This document shows positions 11,301 to 24,238 of a stretch of 64,000 bases of DNA, in pieces. Each line of letters opens with the position of its first letter. Positions within the stretch are counted from its first letter, which is position 1. The DNA is from Zygnema cylindricum (Eukaryota > Streptophyta > Zygnematophyceae > Zygnematales > Zygnemataceae): contig JBBHKE010001362.1 in NCBI GenBank assembly GCA_037447655.1, forward strand, positions 188,001-252,000, read 5' to 3'. A program made the translations under genes and the position numbers. The notes under the pieces are model-generated. The model was not told the DNA's origin, searched no databases, and saw only the letters and a program-made list of their open reading frames with translations.

Positions 11301-14300
11301 TAGGCTCACTCAAAAAAAAGGTTATATGCTGAAAGGTTTGGTTGGCAGATGCTAAGGGTAGTGTGGCTCCTATAGAGCCTAAACAGAAATTGACTGGAGA
11401 GGAAGGACCAATTGTGGTGATAGATGACAGCATAACTCAGTGGACATAGAATTTATGGCAACCACTTGCTATAGACAGCTTAAATTCAGAGTTTATTTGG
11501 AGTACCAAGGTCCACCTAACCACATACATGGGATAGCCTGATAGGATTCGATTTAGCACCTTTTCTGATTTTGAATTGCATTGAGTTCAGAGACTAGCTG
11601 AGTTTCAATTGGACGGCTCAGTTATTGGGGCTGAGCAGCTATGGCCAATTCTTGTTGGAATAACACATCTTTTGTCATTTGAGATTTATAATAAGACTCT
11701 TAGTTGGAGCCGAAAGTAATTATAGTGGCTAAGTGTACTGTTTAGCGTGCTTCTTAAATGTCTCTTCTAGTTTAAATGGCCATAAACTTGCCATGTACTG
11801 TATGGTAGGTAGATTCTTTGTGTTTTGAGGGTACTCTACTCCATGGGATTGCAGTTTAAATGTATCAGGCTAGGTTTCCTTTGCTGTAGCAATGGGGCAA
11901 CACAAACAAGGGAATATTTAGTTCTAGGGGATTAGAATTGCTTCCATGGAATTTCAATCTCTTTGAGGCTAAAAACCTAATATTTGCCTACATGTAAAGG
12001 TTTGTGATGTTTACTGTCAGTATGTGTGTGCGTGCATTGTACAGTATTTAATTATAGCTGGGCAACTGGTTTAAATTGTAAGATATTGCAGCCTAGATTA
12101 CTGTGTAGCCTCTCACTATTTTCTATTTTTAACAAGGGCAATAAAGCTCTAAACATACTTCGTCATCCCAATGTGCAATATGAGTAGCACTAATATGTTA
12201 AATTGACAACAACAACAACACATGGCATGGCTCGTTGGCTCGTTTTTTTTTTGCATGGCTCGTTGTGATTATACTGGAGTGTTGGGAGTTGACCAATATG
12301 AGATAACAATAGTTGGGCACATATTGCCTGCAAGGGAGTTTGAATTCTTAGTTCACTCATGCAAGCTCTTCTATTTTAGGCTTCATGATTTTCTAGATAT
12401 ATCAGTGCTTAGGAATACATTAGATTTACATAATGTATTGCTGTTAGCGATGCCTTTAAATCAATTTTTCTCTATGCACACTTTTCGTAATATTAATCCG
12501 ACGGTTGTGATGGAAAGTTGCGGTTCTTACCTTCCGATTGGCTGCCCTCCAAATGAAAATGAGACACGTGTGCACAAAAAAAAAAGCTGATTGAAATGGT
12601 GAAAAAATCATTAAACGCTAATATGGAATGCTAATCTATTATTCAGTTCACGTGGATTTGATTCGACAATTATGTGCTCTAATTTGGCGTACTAATCAGA
12701 AATTATTGGTGGGTTTTCTGGATGTTGGGGCCTATGACTGGAAGGCAGTCGTACGAGCAGCCAAAGATGGGCTGGCAAGTTCAGGTGGTGGATGGAGGGC
12801 TGTCAGATATGTACGCCAATAGTGTCTCTCTCGCAGATGACAAGGTTCAGCTCCCACACTTTTGCTCAAACTGAATATATGCAAAATAGCCATTTTGAAA
12901 TCACCTCGTTAAGTGGAACTTAATTTTTGTTTTTGATCTCCTTGTTGTGTGTCCTAAGCATGGGTCAACAATTTGAGTTCGATTCCTAGGAGTGATTTAT
13001 ATTGAATACGCCTGTCCTGTGTGGCTTCTGTTGACTTTTTTTAACAGATTGCATAGACACAGGTAGAGATGTTTCTGGAAATCAGTACTTTATGGGTGAA
13101 TTGAAATCTTTTGAAGTAAACCAAGCTGGGCAATTTTCAATGTTGACCAAGCTGGGCTTATTTTGAATACGTTTTCCGATCCCTTGTCACATAGCCTGAA
13201 ATAAACCAGCTTGCTTTTGATAAATGGGGTGTTAAGGTAACACTATTTTGGACGTTGAGAGCAACAGACATCTCCTTTGCTGTACGGGGTGAAAGACCTA
13301 GTGGCTATCTCGGTCTGGCATTTGGCAGGTTTGTTGACTGTTCTTCTCTAAAAATCTGTCTGGTAGATACTGAGATACTTGTTGGCTTCAAAAGAAAAAA
13401 AAAGTGTCTAGTTTGTTTTGTGATGTTCAGAAGGAGCAGGTTAAGTGTTTTAGGTGGAAACATATTGCAGTGGTGTGGCAAAAGGTTACGATAACCGTTT
13501 ATAAAAAATGTTTTGGCCCTGAATGTATTGCCTAGACCAGTTCTGGTGGGTACTTTTCTGTTTCTTTTCTATTTGCCTGTCGTCATTATTGCATATTTCA
13601 TTATATTCGATAGCCGATTTTCTGGGCCTATCATAACAAGTTAACAACCATCCTGGCACCCAGCTTTAGCCCAGCCTTACAGCCTGTCACTTTTGTGAAA
13701 CTCAGGTAGATTTTCCTGAGTACTTTACATTGATTGGTTGTTTGGGAGGTTCTTTTAGTGGCATGGTGAACTCTTTTGCCTACGTTGGGTGGATGGAGGA
13801 TGGGGTTGGCAAAGTGGCCACCTACTATATAGATGCTCGTGATGCCAATGGGGTCCATAATTGGACACAGGAGCTCACTCTCACCAAATGCTTAGTGGAA
13901 GATGGTAGAACTACATTCGAGTTCAGCCGGGCTCTCAAGCCCAGTGAATGCGGTACTCGATGCAATGTCATTGATCCACAGGAGCCTCTGAAAGTGCTCT
14001 GGTGCATGGGTACTTTTTGGACTGAAGGTGATTTTCCTTCAGCTGTACTAGAGGCGTCCTTAGGTGACTTTAGGCGATCGTGGGTGATGTTGCATGAAGA
14101 TCTTGAGGTTCCTTGAATTTATCTTCTACTGCAATGCTGTTCTCTTTTTTTGTTGATACATGAGAGCTCTATCACCTTTGAATGAAATTCTTTAGTTTCT
14201 TTCTTTTCACGTTTTCCTTCCATGTCAGCCTGCTGTTGAATGTACAACCACTGGTTATAGTTTTTCTGTTTCAATTGCCATTTTCTTGGCGCATTTCGAT

Positions 14301-17300
14301 GGTGTGCATTTGATGCCAGCTGTCTATTCTCCTGTAGATGACAGGAACAGAACTGAGCTAGGAGAGAAGAACAAGGGACGCTTTCTGATGGGATCTCTTT
14401 GGAGGTTTGCCTGAACCAGGCACACTCACAAATGCCAATATGCACTCGGCTGTTAGCAGCAAAGCCACTTTAATCTACTTGCAGACAGGTGCTGCAGAGG
14501 TGGAGATGCTACAACCAGTTTTTGCGGTACACCCTGCAACCAAACTTATTAGGCCCTTAACAACTATTTTTCTTATGATTTGGAAACTTAAGTTAAATTC
14601 AGATGTGTTGTCCGACTGGATGTTGAACCCCTCCTCAGCTGTTGTGTCAAAAATGCTGGGCAACCTGTTCTCCTTTAGGTAGAGTATGGTTTATATGGAT
14701 TATATTTTAGGAATTGAGTGGCTAAATCTTATAGAAATACACGAACCACAAACCACGAATCAATATAACTGGTCATCATTTTCATTATCATCTATGATAT
14801 TGGAAGGAGTGTCTAAGCAGATTGTGATGTTTTTGGTCGATTAAGTGGTGCTCAAGGCAATCAAAAACTGATTATAAAACATATATTGGGTAACAGGCAT
14901 TTGTTCATCTATTTTACAGCCACCTTGATGCGCTCTATTTTCTTACTTTTTGAGAAGTAATTAGCGTTGTTAAATTGTTGGCACCGGCTCATTGCATTAT
15001 CAAAATAATACCCATCGGTTTAGCAATTTCAAACCATAGGAGGTTTTGCCCTCCGATGCATTTGTCAAGGCTTGCATATATCGGTATTGAATATTGTAAT
15101 ATCATGGTCACCTTGCACTATTGTTCGTTTTAAATGTTTTGTGTCGATTTTAAAGAGTTATTATAACACTGTGAACCTTTTTTGTTGGCCAAATCAAATA
15201 TTGCATGCACTACGATGCTCATCAATTTTAACTTGTAGCCTGGTTATTACGAACTCGAGAATGAATGGAATGAATGGAGAAAGAGCGAGCGGTTGTTGAT
15301 CTCCCGAGACTTCTTTTATTCCTCAGGCAATTTAATGACTGCTACAAATTCTTATCCTTGCAATTGCTCAAGATTGGCATGAACTCTGAAAAACTGCCCG
15401 ATTGCATGCTATATGATGCTGTGGATACTTGTAATCTTGTTTAGCATTATTGTAGTGTGGCAACCAGTTGATAACGTAGCTGGTGGTATCGGGATCTTGT
15501 CTATGAAATGCAGGTCCATGGGTTCATGATGTTCATTGCCTGGGGCATTCTCATGCCATCAGGAGCGCTGTCAGCTCGCTACCTCAGATCCTATGACTGG
15601 TTTCGGTAAGTATTTATGGAGTTGATGGTTGACAGGATGGTGGAGGGTATATTGTAGTCAAAATAGAGGCCTTATCTCATTTTACAGCATGTCAAGGAGT
15701 CCTTGGTCAGCCAAGTCATGTCTTTTGTTAATGGACGTCAGCAAAAAGCCTGGTTCTTTTGCTTTGCTGGTTCTATAGTATTGTATCGATACGATGATCT
15801 TTATTTCCCGTTTGTATGCGCAGTTAGTGATTTGTACTTTTTTGTGTTGTTCAACACCATTTGCAGTATCCACGTGTATACACAGTGCTCGGGAATAGCT
15901 GTGGCGGTTTTGGGCCTCCTGTTTGCTATGGGGGAACTTCATGGGTAAGTTTCAATCTTCTTTTGTGGAGCCGCTTAACTGTCAGACACTATTAGTAGGT
16001 CATACACTAGGCAACGTTACTGGAGAGCTGTAATCATGAGCCATGTGCACATTTTGTGTTCCTCGAGGAAATGCTTGGGCTACTTTCTATGGACTCTCTT
16101 TGGACTGGTGCACCTAATATGCTGTATTTAAGAAACTCCTTTTCTGTGTTTCTAGATTTTTATCCACGACATGTCTTAGTGTTGTGTATCGAACCAGAAC
16201 CGCCGATTCTCCAGAACTGTGTTTCAGAAGTTAAGTTTTTTTGTGGTTATGTATGGACATATTAATGGATGTAGCAGCTTCCAAGCAATTTTTTGTTGCT
16301 GTCCTGAACAGTAATATGATTGAGCTCTGTTTAGATCACTGAGCTGAACCGAACTGGATAGCTCGCTATGTTTCTTCACCTGAAAATCAAATTTCTGGGA
16401 CATATCTTGGACATTGTAGGCATAGGGCCGCTTTAATTGAAAGCTCTTATGACTGTCATCCTTTTATAGGTTTTCGGAAAATCCAGCCAGCTTTTGTTTG
16501 CTTTAGGAAAGTTTCGATTTTACAGGATTGAATTCTCCACAACCAGCCCATTGGCCCTGTTGTTTCCTTTTTCTGCAATCAAATTTCTTAAAAAATCCAT
16601 ATAGCTTATATGAAATAGTAGAGTACGGGCAATGTTATTGTACGCAATGTAATCATATTTTGTTTATAGAAAAATACGTCTTAACTCATTTGTACACAAA
16701 AAGAAGGGCTTTTTTGTACATATGTAGTCCATATGCTGTCATCTAGTAATTGCTTCACTTGACACTGTTAATCTCTTTGCCATAGGTCTTAGAATATGGT
16801 TTAAACTAATTACAGCAAATTGTGTAGAATAGACACGAAGTTTGCAATGATGATTTTAGGAGAAAACCACATGGGTCATCCAGCGATGTCTTCCACAGGA
16901 AATAACTGATTATCTGATGTTTTGTTTTGGGCTGTAACGTTGGCAGTTTTGATTTCTCAAGTACACACTCTAAAATTGGCCTTGTGGCATTTTTGATTGG
17001 CCTTTGGCAACCCATCAACGCATACTTCCGTCCCCAGAAAACGACTGTGGGGGAGCGTGTGGGAGGCGAACGGATAATTTGGCAATGGATTCACATGTCT
17101 GTCACCGATCACATGATTTTCTTTTTCCTGCATAAATAAGCAAGCCACTTATCTCATTTGTACATTAGCTCGGAGTATTGCTTTTCAGGATTTAACAGTG
17201 CTGAGGTTTGTGAAAGTCTTAAAGTATCTGCTTGGTTTCCTAAGAAATTCAGTCTCTCTCTTCTGATGTTTGTAGTCACGGAAGAGCTTGGCACAAACTT

Positions 17301-19783
17301 GTCTCCTGCAATGTGGTTATCCTCTCTCTCCTCACTGAACACGGCTCATTTGCTTCAATGGACTGCAGGCTGTCCGGGAGAATAGGACTGGGAGTTGCCG
17401 CTTTAGCACTCATATCGGGACTTGTGACTTTGGAGAACAAGTATGGAGGCGACGGATATACTGTGGAGTGGTTGGCCTGGGGAATTCTGGGCTGGTTTCT
17501 TATGCTTGGGGGGCTTGTTGTCTACCTTGAGCGACACGGCCATGCAGAAAGGTATGGTCATATGCTTACAAAACAACTTGTTTAACTGAAGCCTTGGCAA
17601 ATGTTTTCAGAGAATGGAAGGTGCTCCATGCGCAATGGTTCTAATGAGACATTGCCCTTATTATGTTGGTTGTCACTTGCTTCTGGCACTTACCATGACA
17701 ATTTAGACGAAGTAGTCCACATCATTATTCACCTGAAATATCCAGATTATAGGAACCAACGAAATTTAAAACATTTCAACGAAGTGGGAGGCTGTCATGA
17801 GCAAAGTAGACTTTCCTCAAACAAACAAAGACAATAGAAAATAAATAAACCACACGGAATTGTTATGTAAGCATGAGAAGAAAAAGACACCTGATGTTTC
17901 TAGGATGGGAACAAGGGCAACCTGTGAGCTTTTCAAGCCAAGATAACAGAGGTTACCTGTTATGTCAAAAAATTGAGAGGACAGAACATCCCTTAGTTTA
18001 CTAGAAGCCAGCGAAACAAAATTTCCAGCATGAAGGAGGTAACAGAAGACATATGAATTGTCCTGAAAGGAAAGAGGTTCCCAACTTGATTTTTTCATAA
18101 ATTTGCTCATTGACGAATCAAAGCTACACTTTCTTACTACATATTGCATGGGCCAGAATAGCTCAAACACAGAAAAAGTTCTGATGTTTTACAAATATTC
18201 TTCTTAGAGACAAAAACTGAAGCTAACGTACCTTACTTTACGAAAGACTGCACAAGTACAGATGCGTTCTTCGTGTTTAGAAGGGCATTCGTTAAAAATA
18301 GTGTTAATTTTATTTGATTGATATTCATCAAACAAAAATAAAATGTGGACTATATCTCCCTCCCCTCCCTTCTTCATTTTCTTTTAACTAAACTTCATTC
18401 AGTTGTCACTTTCACGTATCGAGAAGTGTGTATGATCTTGGCAAACCATCTTGCACGACTCTATTGACCTCAAATCACTTGTTTTCGCAATTGTAGAATT
18501 CTTCAAATAGTAAATATCTTAATGGGGCAAGGTGAGGCAGATGATGGAACTGGTTAGCAGGGACTGTGAGCCAGGCATGTGTTATACGATCCGCTTACAT
18601 TTCTGCTCGATTGAGGATATATTGGGCATACTATAATCTTTTGAGCTGTGTGGCTGAAGAGCAGGTTCATTACCTGATGTATATTCCTTGAGTCTATTTT
18701 GTCCAGATGGATGTTGGTCTCATTCTACTGTGCAACCGAAGCACAGGGTGATCAGAAAAGTGTTTATCTTATTTGGTTTGTGTCAGTGTAAGTGGAATAA
18801 GGAAAATGCTGAGGCCATATGGCTTAAAATGGTTTGAAATGTGGAATGTGTAACAAGTGTACAATACAGTGATAGGCGTGCGTTCATGTCTGTCCGGTAC
18901 CGTGCCTTTCTGAGTCCAGCCTGCAGAGAAAATGGGCGAAGGTGTGGAAACGGATGTGAATGAGAATACTTTTTTTTGAACGAATGATGAAGCACCTGAA
19001 TGTTTTACGGTTTTTTATTCCTACAGCCTTGGAGAGAAAGTCTCCATGTGCGTTTGGAGTGAGACACATGCATTGCTTTTTGCACATTCATTATATTTGC
19101 TGTTTGGTTTTTGGGATAACGGTGGAATAAAATTTAGTACATTCCTTCGTATGTTGTGTGTAGTCAAAAGGGAAATGTTAGATCGTCTATCGATTGCTTT
19201 GTATACTGTGTTGGAAATTGCCGTATTTTCCGTGGTGTTTTTCTCTAAACAGCGATTAGTTATCATCCTTTTTTATCTTCGTCCGAAATGTTGCAAAATA
19301 CTCTTCAACACTGTTCCATGACTCTTCAGGGGATACATAGGAAAACTAGAGCATTGAAGGTTGCCGGGGAATTACTTGAAGTGAATGGTTCAATTCAGTC
19401 TGTGTTTCTTACTTTTGTTTTGATTGGATGTACAGCTAACCAAATGATTTCTGGAGAAAATCATTTTGTGAACTCCAGGTTTCCTGCAGACATATGCTTG
19501 ACGGTCGCAACTTTCTGTTTCTCGCTTACACACAACCGGCATCTAATATATGTGCTTTGTTTGTCTTGTTGGAATTGTCAGTTGGAGAGAGACTGAAACT
19601 CTGGGACAGGGTTGGTCGTCATCTGATTGGCGAAACGGAAAGACCAACAACTTAAGTCAGGAGGAGGAGGCGTCAGACCTTTTGCAGCCTGAGAGGAATG
19701 CACCTACGGGAAAGATAACGAGATCTCCAATACAAAATTTAAGCCAAGAAGTTGAATTGGAGCTCCTACAAGTGAACAAATAA
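5322..19783 (+). CDS. DM13-DOMON-cytochrome b561 membrane protein (At5g54830-like)
   Basis: Predicted ascorbate-linked transmembrane electron-transport protein with an extracellular N-terminal part; the role is inferred from family. Fifteen exons join in frame: 5322-5558, 6080-6217, 6459-7067, 8456-8609, 9055-9413, 9942-10145, 12761-12844, 13237-13328, 13759-14027, 14420-14526, 15514-15605, 15867-15944, 16947-17096, 17369-17551, 19582-19783. The product is 985 aa, against about 907 in Arabidopsis. In order it shows: an N-terminal hydrophobic signal (LLLLLCFGTVAG); a DM13 domain (about 46-150, with CPKDSPLVGF); an acidic then Pro-rich linker (about 150-250); DOMON 1 (about 255-415, WAIGTLRPPD); a cupredoxin-like stretch (about 500-595); DOMON 2 (about 600-715); and a b561 core (about 750-920). 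The b561 core keeps His in VHGFMMF, RIHVY, STHSKIG and WIHMLSG, the expected haem ligands. ATG 5322 was chosen because the frame upstream opens only with GTG. Two junctions are less secure: the exon 5 acceptor (9053-9054) and the exon 13 donor (AT|GTCTGT). The tail is acidic and cytosolic. Confidence 0.9.
10146..12760 (+). other. Intron 6 of the DOMON gene (2.6 kb)
   Basis: The largest intron of the gene, GT at 10146 and AG before 12761. It carries a copia reverse-transcriptase relic (about 11137-11560). A 122-codon open frame at 12222-12590 matches no family I know and lies wholly inside the intron, so I do not treat it as a gene. Confidence 0.75.
11137..11560 (+). pseudogene. Ty1-copia reverse-transcriptase relic
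   Basis: The translation reads ILLAVYIDPSLLLSKYVEG and then FEMKDLGEA, matching the copia RT region around the YVDD box and the conserved 'FEMKDLGEA' segment. The Asp-Asp pair is degraded to Asp-Pro. Downstream the frame is broken by stops, but fragments still resemble the RT-RNaseH spacer. No LTRs are recognisable, so this is an old truncated insertion inside intron 6. Confidence 0.75.
17552..19581 (+). other. Intron 14 of the DOMON gene (2.0 kb)
   Basis: The GT donor follows GCAGAAAG and the AG acceptor precedes the last exon. I see no transposon protein and no RNA gene in it. Short open frames on both strands look random. Confidence 0.75.
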
Positions 19784-20094
19784 TGGTCTTCTATAAATGC
19801 TGTAACAAACTATTTGCCATCACTTTCACGTGTTTCTTTGCTTGGCAATTATCCGAGCTACGCACAGTACATTGCGTTTCTGAGCATACTGATTGGCCAA
19901 TCGTGGGTACCTTGACGGCCAACTCAGACGGATACCTAGACAATACCCGTTTCTCAGAAAGTAAAACTGGGAAAATAGGAAGAGCCTGGCTGGAACTTAT
20001 TTTCGGGTATGTTTTTATTAACCAATCAGCGGATAAATGATCCTAACACCTTCCTACAATGATCTGTATGGCAGGCACGCAAGGTGCACGCAAC

Positions 20095-20100
20095 AATAAA
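20095..20100 (+). terminator. Candidate poly(A) signal AATAAA of the DOMON gene
   Basis: AATAAA about 310 bases after the stop codon at 19783. It is the first canonical hexamer downstream on this strand that I noticed. Plant poly(A) signals are loose, so the exact site is uncertain. Confidence 0.45.
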
Positions 20101-21829
20101 TGGAAAAAAATAGTTTTCATGAGAACTACTTAGTATCCGAGTGAATTGTTGACTGTAGATTTTCAGTTGTTAAAGTTGTTCAGTTATTAAAAGTTTTTCA
20201 GCTATGGGAGTATGGGCCGTTAAAACCATCTTGAAATAGTAGTTTTCTGTTGTTGTCAGATACATATGCGAGAATACCATCTGAGCAATTATATCTTTGA
20301 ATTTTTTTATCAACAGTGTTAGTATTGCGAATGTGAGAGTATCGTCCAGGAATTTACATTGTCGCTAAACACCTTCATTATTTTTTTCATGACGTTTCTG
20401 TACCTGGTGATGGGACCAGAAACGACCTGTAACAAAGGCCCCTCTGTAGCTAACCTTGGAAGAAGATATGGGAAGACATCACTTTGCACTAATTACTTTC
20501 AGTTAGGCTGGTCCAGAAATTATCAATTTGATAGGATCATTTTTAACATTGTTCCCAAAATGGCACAAGTTTTGAACAAGTTATATGCCGATCGGCAACT
20601 TTGCAGGCGATTTTGTTAATGACATCGTAATGCCTGCCTGTTTCTTTCACAAAAGTGGCCTATGTTGGTGTTCTTCTCCCTTTGTGTTGGTTTCTTGTGA
20701 GTTTGATTGCTTTGTGTGTTGGGTCGTCCCACAGCTCAACTGGCCATCGCTATTAGTGTTGATCAATTTTGCGGTAGTCGGAGGCGGTCAACTTTGTAAT
20801 CGACTTTTGTGATTCTTTTTCTGAGGCAAGCAATGGAAAGGTGATGGTCGATTGTGATTTTCTCATCACAGAATTATCTGATTTTTAATCATAAGATCAT
20901 CATTGTTGAAAGCTATGACTGTTACCTGTCGATTGTTTCTCTCGGAAAAAGAACCACAAATTTGATGGCTCAGTCAAACGGCTTTTTGACTGCCCGAAAG
21001 ATTTGTGATGGGCAATGTAGTTGAATTATCGCTGCAGGTGTTTAGGGCAGAAAGTTATGAATAAATGCTAAAATTGCAGATAGCATTGTAATGTTGTATG
21101 GTTACCATACATTCCCTCTGAATCACCTTCGTTCAGACTCCTGAATTTTTTGTCCATAAGCAAGCGAGAACAGGATTTATGGCATAATGGCATAGATTCA
21201 ACACATAGAGTCAACCTTGACCTTGGTTTACTCTTGGTTAACATCTGAATAACTGTTCCTTGAGGGTACGCACCATCTTGGCTTGACATTAAGAGTAATC
21301 GAGTGATTCGCTTAATGTTGAAGTAAAGAATTTCTATTGCAAAACTTGCGATGGGAAAATTAACATTTAAAAGACTACAAGAAACGAGAGGAAACAAGCA
21401 AAGGCATAGGGAACAAATAAAAGAAGTTGAAGTGAGCAGATCAATCTTCTTTCATGGCTTATTAATAATGATAGGGAATTTGAGAAGCTAGAAATCAGGA
21501 CTCAGGATGAAGATAATAAGGCATACTTGCAAAATAAAGATGAAAGGTTGCCTCTTGTAATTATGCTTGTGCTATTTATTTAGGACAGTTGAACAACTGT
21601 ATCAGGCAGCAAAGATGGATAAGATATACGTGGCTACTTTGTTATGTATTTGTGACGTTTCATAGTATATACTTTATACGTCGATATCTTGTTACAGAAT
21701 GGCACTATTGTAGGATTTTCTCGCTTTTTCCATCGGCGTGCACCGTTATGATCATTTCGTGCACGGTTTCATATTGGAAGACTCATCCGATGATCCATTT
21801 CACTATCAGAGGTTGCAAAAGTCAAAATT
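20101..21829. other. Intergenic, no gene seen
   Basis: AT-rich DNA with scattered short frames on both strands and no recognisable domain, repeat or RNA gene. Confidence 0.6.
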
Positions 21830-22290
21830 TTCGATACCCGAATCCGACATTTTTTTTTTTTTCAAAATCTGAAATCCGGCCGGGTTTTAGCACGTCGGTA
21901 CCCGATACGTGTTTACGAAAAAATAAGTTTTACCGAAACCCTATTTTTTGCGACTACCCGTACCCGCCCTTACCCAAATATGTACAAAATTAATGGTTCA
22001 TCTCCCTCATACCTTCCACGATACCAAGAGTACAAAGTGTTGTGTACAATAATGTTGTATAGTATGGACACTACAGTATAGTACAGTACACTGTACTGTA
22101 GTGGAACGTACCTACGAAACCTTCAATTTTTTTCGTTTTTTGCTTACCCTGCCGTACCCGTTTTTTTTTTTTTTTAATCACCCGGCCGAATCCGGCCGGC
22201 CCCAAAATTTGGCACCCGAATCCGTTCCGGATCCGACGCGGGCGGGCGGGTACTGATCGGGTACGGATTCGGATACCCGATTGCGACGTC
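21830..22290. repeat. TACCCGAATCC-rich palindromic repeat region
   Basis: Forward and inverted versions of words such as GATACCCGAATCCG and GGGTACGGATTCGGATACCC bracket about 450 bp that includes two long T runs. Left and right edges are roughly inverted, suggesting a decayed foldback or MITE, but no target duplication could be set. Inside it, 22071-22102 is a near-perfect palindrome built from GTACAGTACACTGTAC. Confidence 0.45.
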
Positions 22291-23266
22291 TGTCAAGTGT
22301 CATTGTTTGGGTGTGTCATAACCGATATATTGCACATGTAAATATGGAATCGGTAGGCGCGCACAGCTTTACGTTTACAAAAGGGTGATGTCATATCCAC
22401 GAAAAGTCGAAAACAATATGTCACAACCACGGGAAAAAAATGGCATGGCAGCTGTTTAAAACTAGGGAAACCTTGAAATCGTACAATTTGACAACTCTAG
22501 GAAATGCCGCAGAGGACAGGAAAAAAATAGGAATCTTCGCCAAAGGTACACGACAAGGACGGTCCTAGTCTGAACCGTTCAAACTGCGTAATTTCTACAC
22601 GAGTTTCTACACGTAATATTACATGGGCATTCTTTAAATGCGCGGGCCGAGAGTTATATAGCGCTGCCGTCACTGATTTGATTTTGAACCGACAGACGAC
22701 AGGTAAAAAGTAGGATTCTTAGATTTTTTTTGACGCGTGGCAGGACAACTCGTCAAATGTATCCAACGGCGCACGGACGACCGACAGACCGAGCCGCACC
22801 GAAATTTCTCCCAGAAAAGGTTATTTTTTTCACCTTATTTTTGCGGACGCAATCGTGACTGTCCGATCGTGTTTCTTTTCGTGCGGATAATCCGTATTTT
22901 ATTTACAGCAGGAGATTTACTGCCGGCTACTGCTAAGTGCTAACTAAAGAAATCCGTACACTCGTGAAAAGCTGTTTATGAATGCCCGTGTAGAAAATAA
23001 ATGCTACAGGTGTGGAACCTAAGCAATTTGTACGGTCCTCTCCTTGTCGCATACCTTCGCTACATGTTCCTGATTTCTTGCTGTGTGTAATGTAACGGCG
23101 TCATTTCCGAGATTTGTCAGATTGTACGATTTCAGCGTTTCCTAATACTGTGCTGTACTTTCCTAATATAAACAGCTGCCAGGTTTGTATGTTAGGTAGG
23201 TTTTTTGTGGATATAAGATATGGCTCTCGTGGATATAATACCCTCCTTTTTAAAATTTCCTACTTA
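22291..23266. other. Intergenic, no gene seen
   Basis: No coding domain, repeat with defined ends, or RNA gene was recognised. The short open frame at 22737-22943 has no similarity I know. Confidence 0.55.
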
Positions 23267-23480
23267 CACCGTGTATCGTTATTAGTGTTATCCCGGCACT
23301 TAAAAACAATATTTTCTCCGTACACACATGTACGATTTCTACACGGAGGCCGCCCATTGGAAGGTGAGAATCGTTTCTTTCAATCGTAACCGTCAGATCC
23401 ACAATCCGACATGTGTGTACGGGGAAAGGACGTTTCCAGTGACGAAGAAATTATCAACACTATAGTAACGATACGCGGTG
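23267..23480. mobile_element. Family B TIR element, copy B7 (TA target)
   Basis: 214 bp with ends CACCGTGTATCGTTATTAG and, inverted, CACCGCGTATCGTTACTA, flanked by TA dinucleotides (23265-23266 and 23481-23482). It has no coding capacity. The ends match the copies at 30011, 26742 and 45294. TA target duplication is the habit of Tc1/mariner-type elements, so a Stowaway-like MITE is the nearest class, though the TIR sequence is not the usual Stowaway one. Confidence 0.7.
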
Positions 23481-23569
23481 TAGTTTCCTCACTTCAAAAT
23501 CAAAATTGCGGCAGCGACTTCAACCTCGCGGTAATACACTTTTCCCTACTCAAAAACATAGCTCAGAAG

Positions 23570-24032
23570 CATAGTTCAAAAGTAGGCGTTTTGTGGTAGG
23601 CCTTTTGTAGGCCGCCTTTAGCGTAAGTTGTGTTACGGCTTTCCATGTGATCTTCTTAGATCGCTACTTTCATCAGCGGCCGTCCGATCGTCCGAATCTG
23701 ACGATAGTCCTATCGTAAGTTGTGTTATGGGCTTTTCATGTGATCTTCTTAGATCGTTACTTTCATCAACGACCGTCAGATCGTCCGAATCTGACGGTTT
23801 AAATAAAAAGTCACTCAAAACTCACAGAAAAAGATTTTTTTGTCCGATTTCTTTTTCAAATTTAGACATGACGTTTAATTCTCTATCGATCCATGTGCAA
23901 CTCAACCCTTTTACTATTTAATTTCATTTTGCGGCCAATACAATATGGGTCTTAACTCTTAAGGCCATATTGTATGTTTTGCATACAATAGGCATATAGT
24001 ATGGGCGTACGGTCACCTACTTTTGAACTATG
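23570..24032 (-). mobile_element. Family A TIR element, copy A3 (inverted)
   Basis: 463 bp, opposite in orientation to A1 and A2. TIR CATAGTTCAAAAGTAGGCG at the left and its inverse at the right, with a perfect 8-bp target duplication CTCAGAAG (23562-23569 and 24033-24040). It carries the same internal tandem duplication as A2. A 98-codon open frame (23628-23921) is the mirror of a frame in A2 and A5 and probably reflects shared sequence, not a gene. Confidence 0.88.
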
Positions 24033-24133
24033 CTCAGAAGTGCACGTGCAAACGCTTTGGTAACCTCGCATTGAATTTCATACTATACGTATTTTTCGGG
24101 TATTATATGTCTTCAATACGGATTACTAGTTTA

Positions 24134-24222
24134 CTACAGTATAGTACTATACAGTACTGTACTGTACTGTACTGTACTGTACAGTACTGTACTGTACTGA
24201 ACAGTAGAGTACAGTACTATAA
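24134..24222. repeat. (GTACT)n-type pentamer array
   Basis: About 88 bp of near-perfect ACAGT/GTACT pentamers. The unit is close to self-complementary, so the whole tract can fold on itself. It lies between copy A3 and the nested pair A4/A5. Confidence 0.85.
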
Positions 24223-24238
24223 TGTATAACGTCTGCCC

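Noticed and set aside
12222-12590. 122-codon open frame in DOMON intron 6
   Set aside because: No known domain, inside a well-supported intron, AT-rich codon use unlike the flanking exons.
12960-13000. tRNA-like B box (GAGTTCGATTCC)
   Set aside because: No matching A box or cloverleaf stems could be drawn around it.
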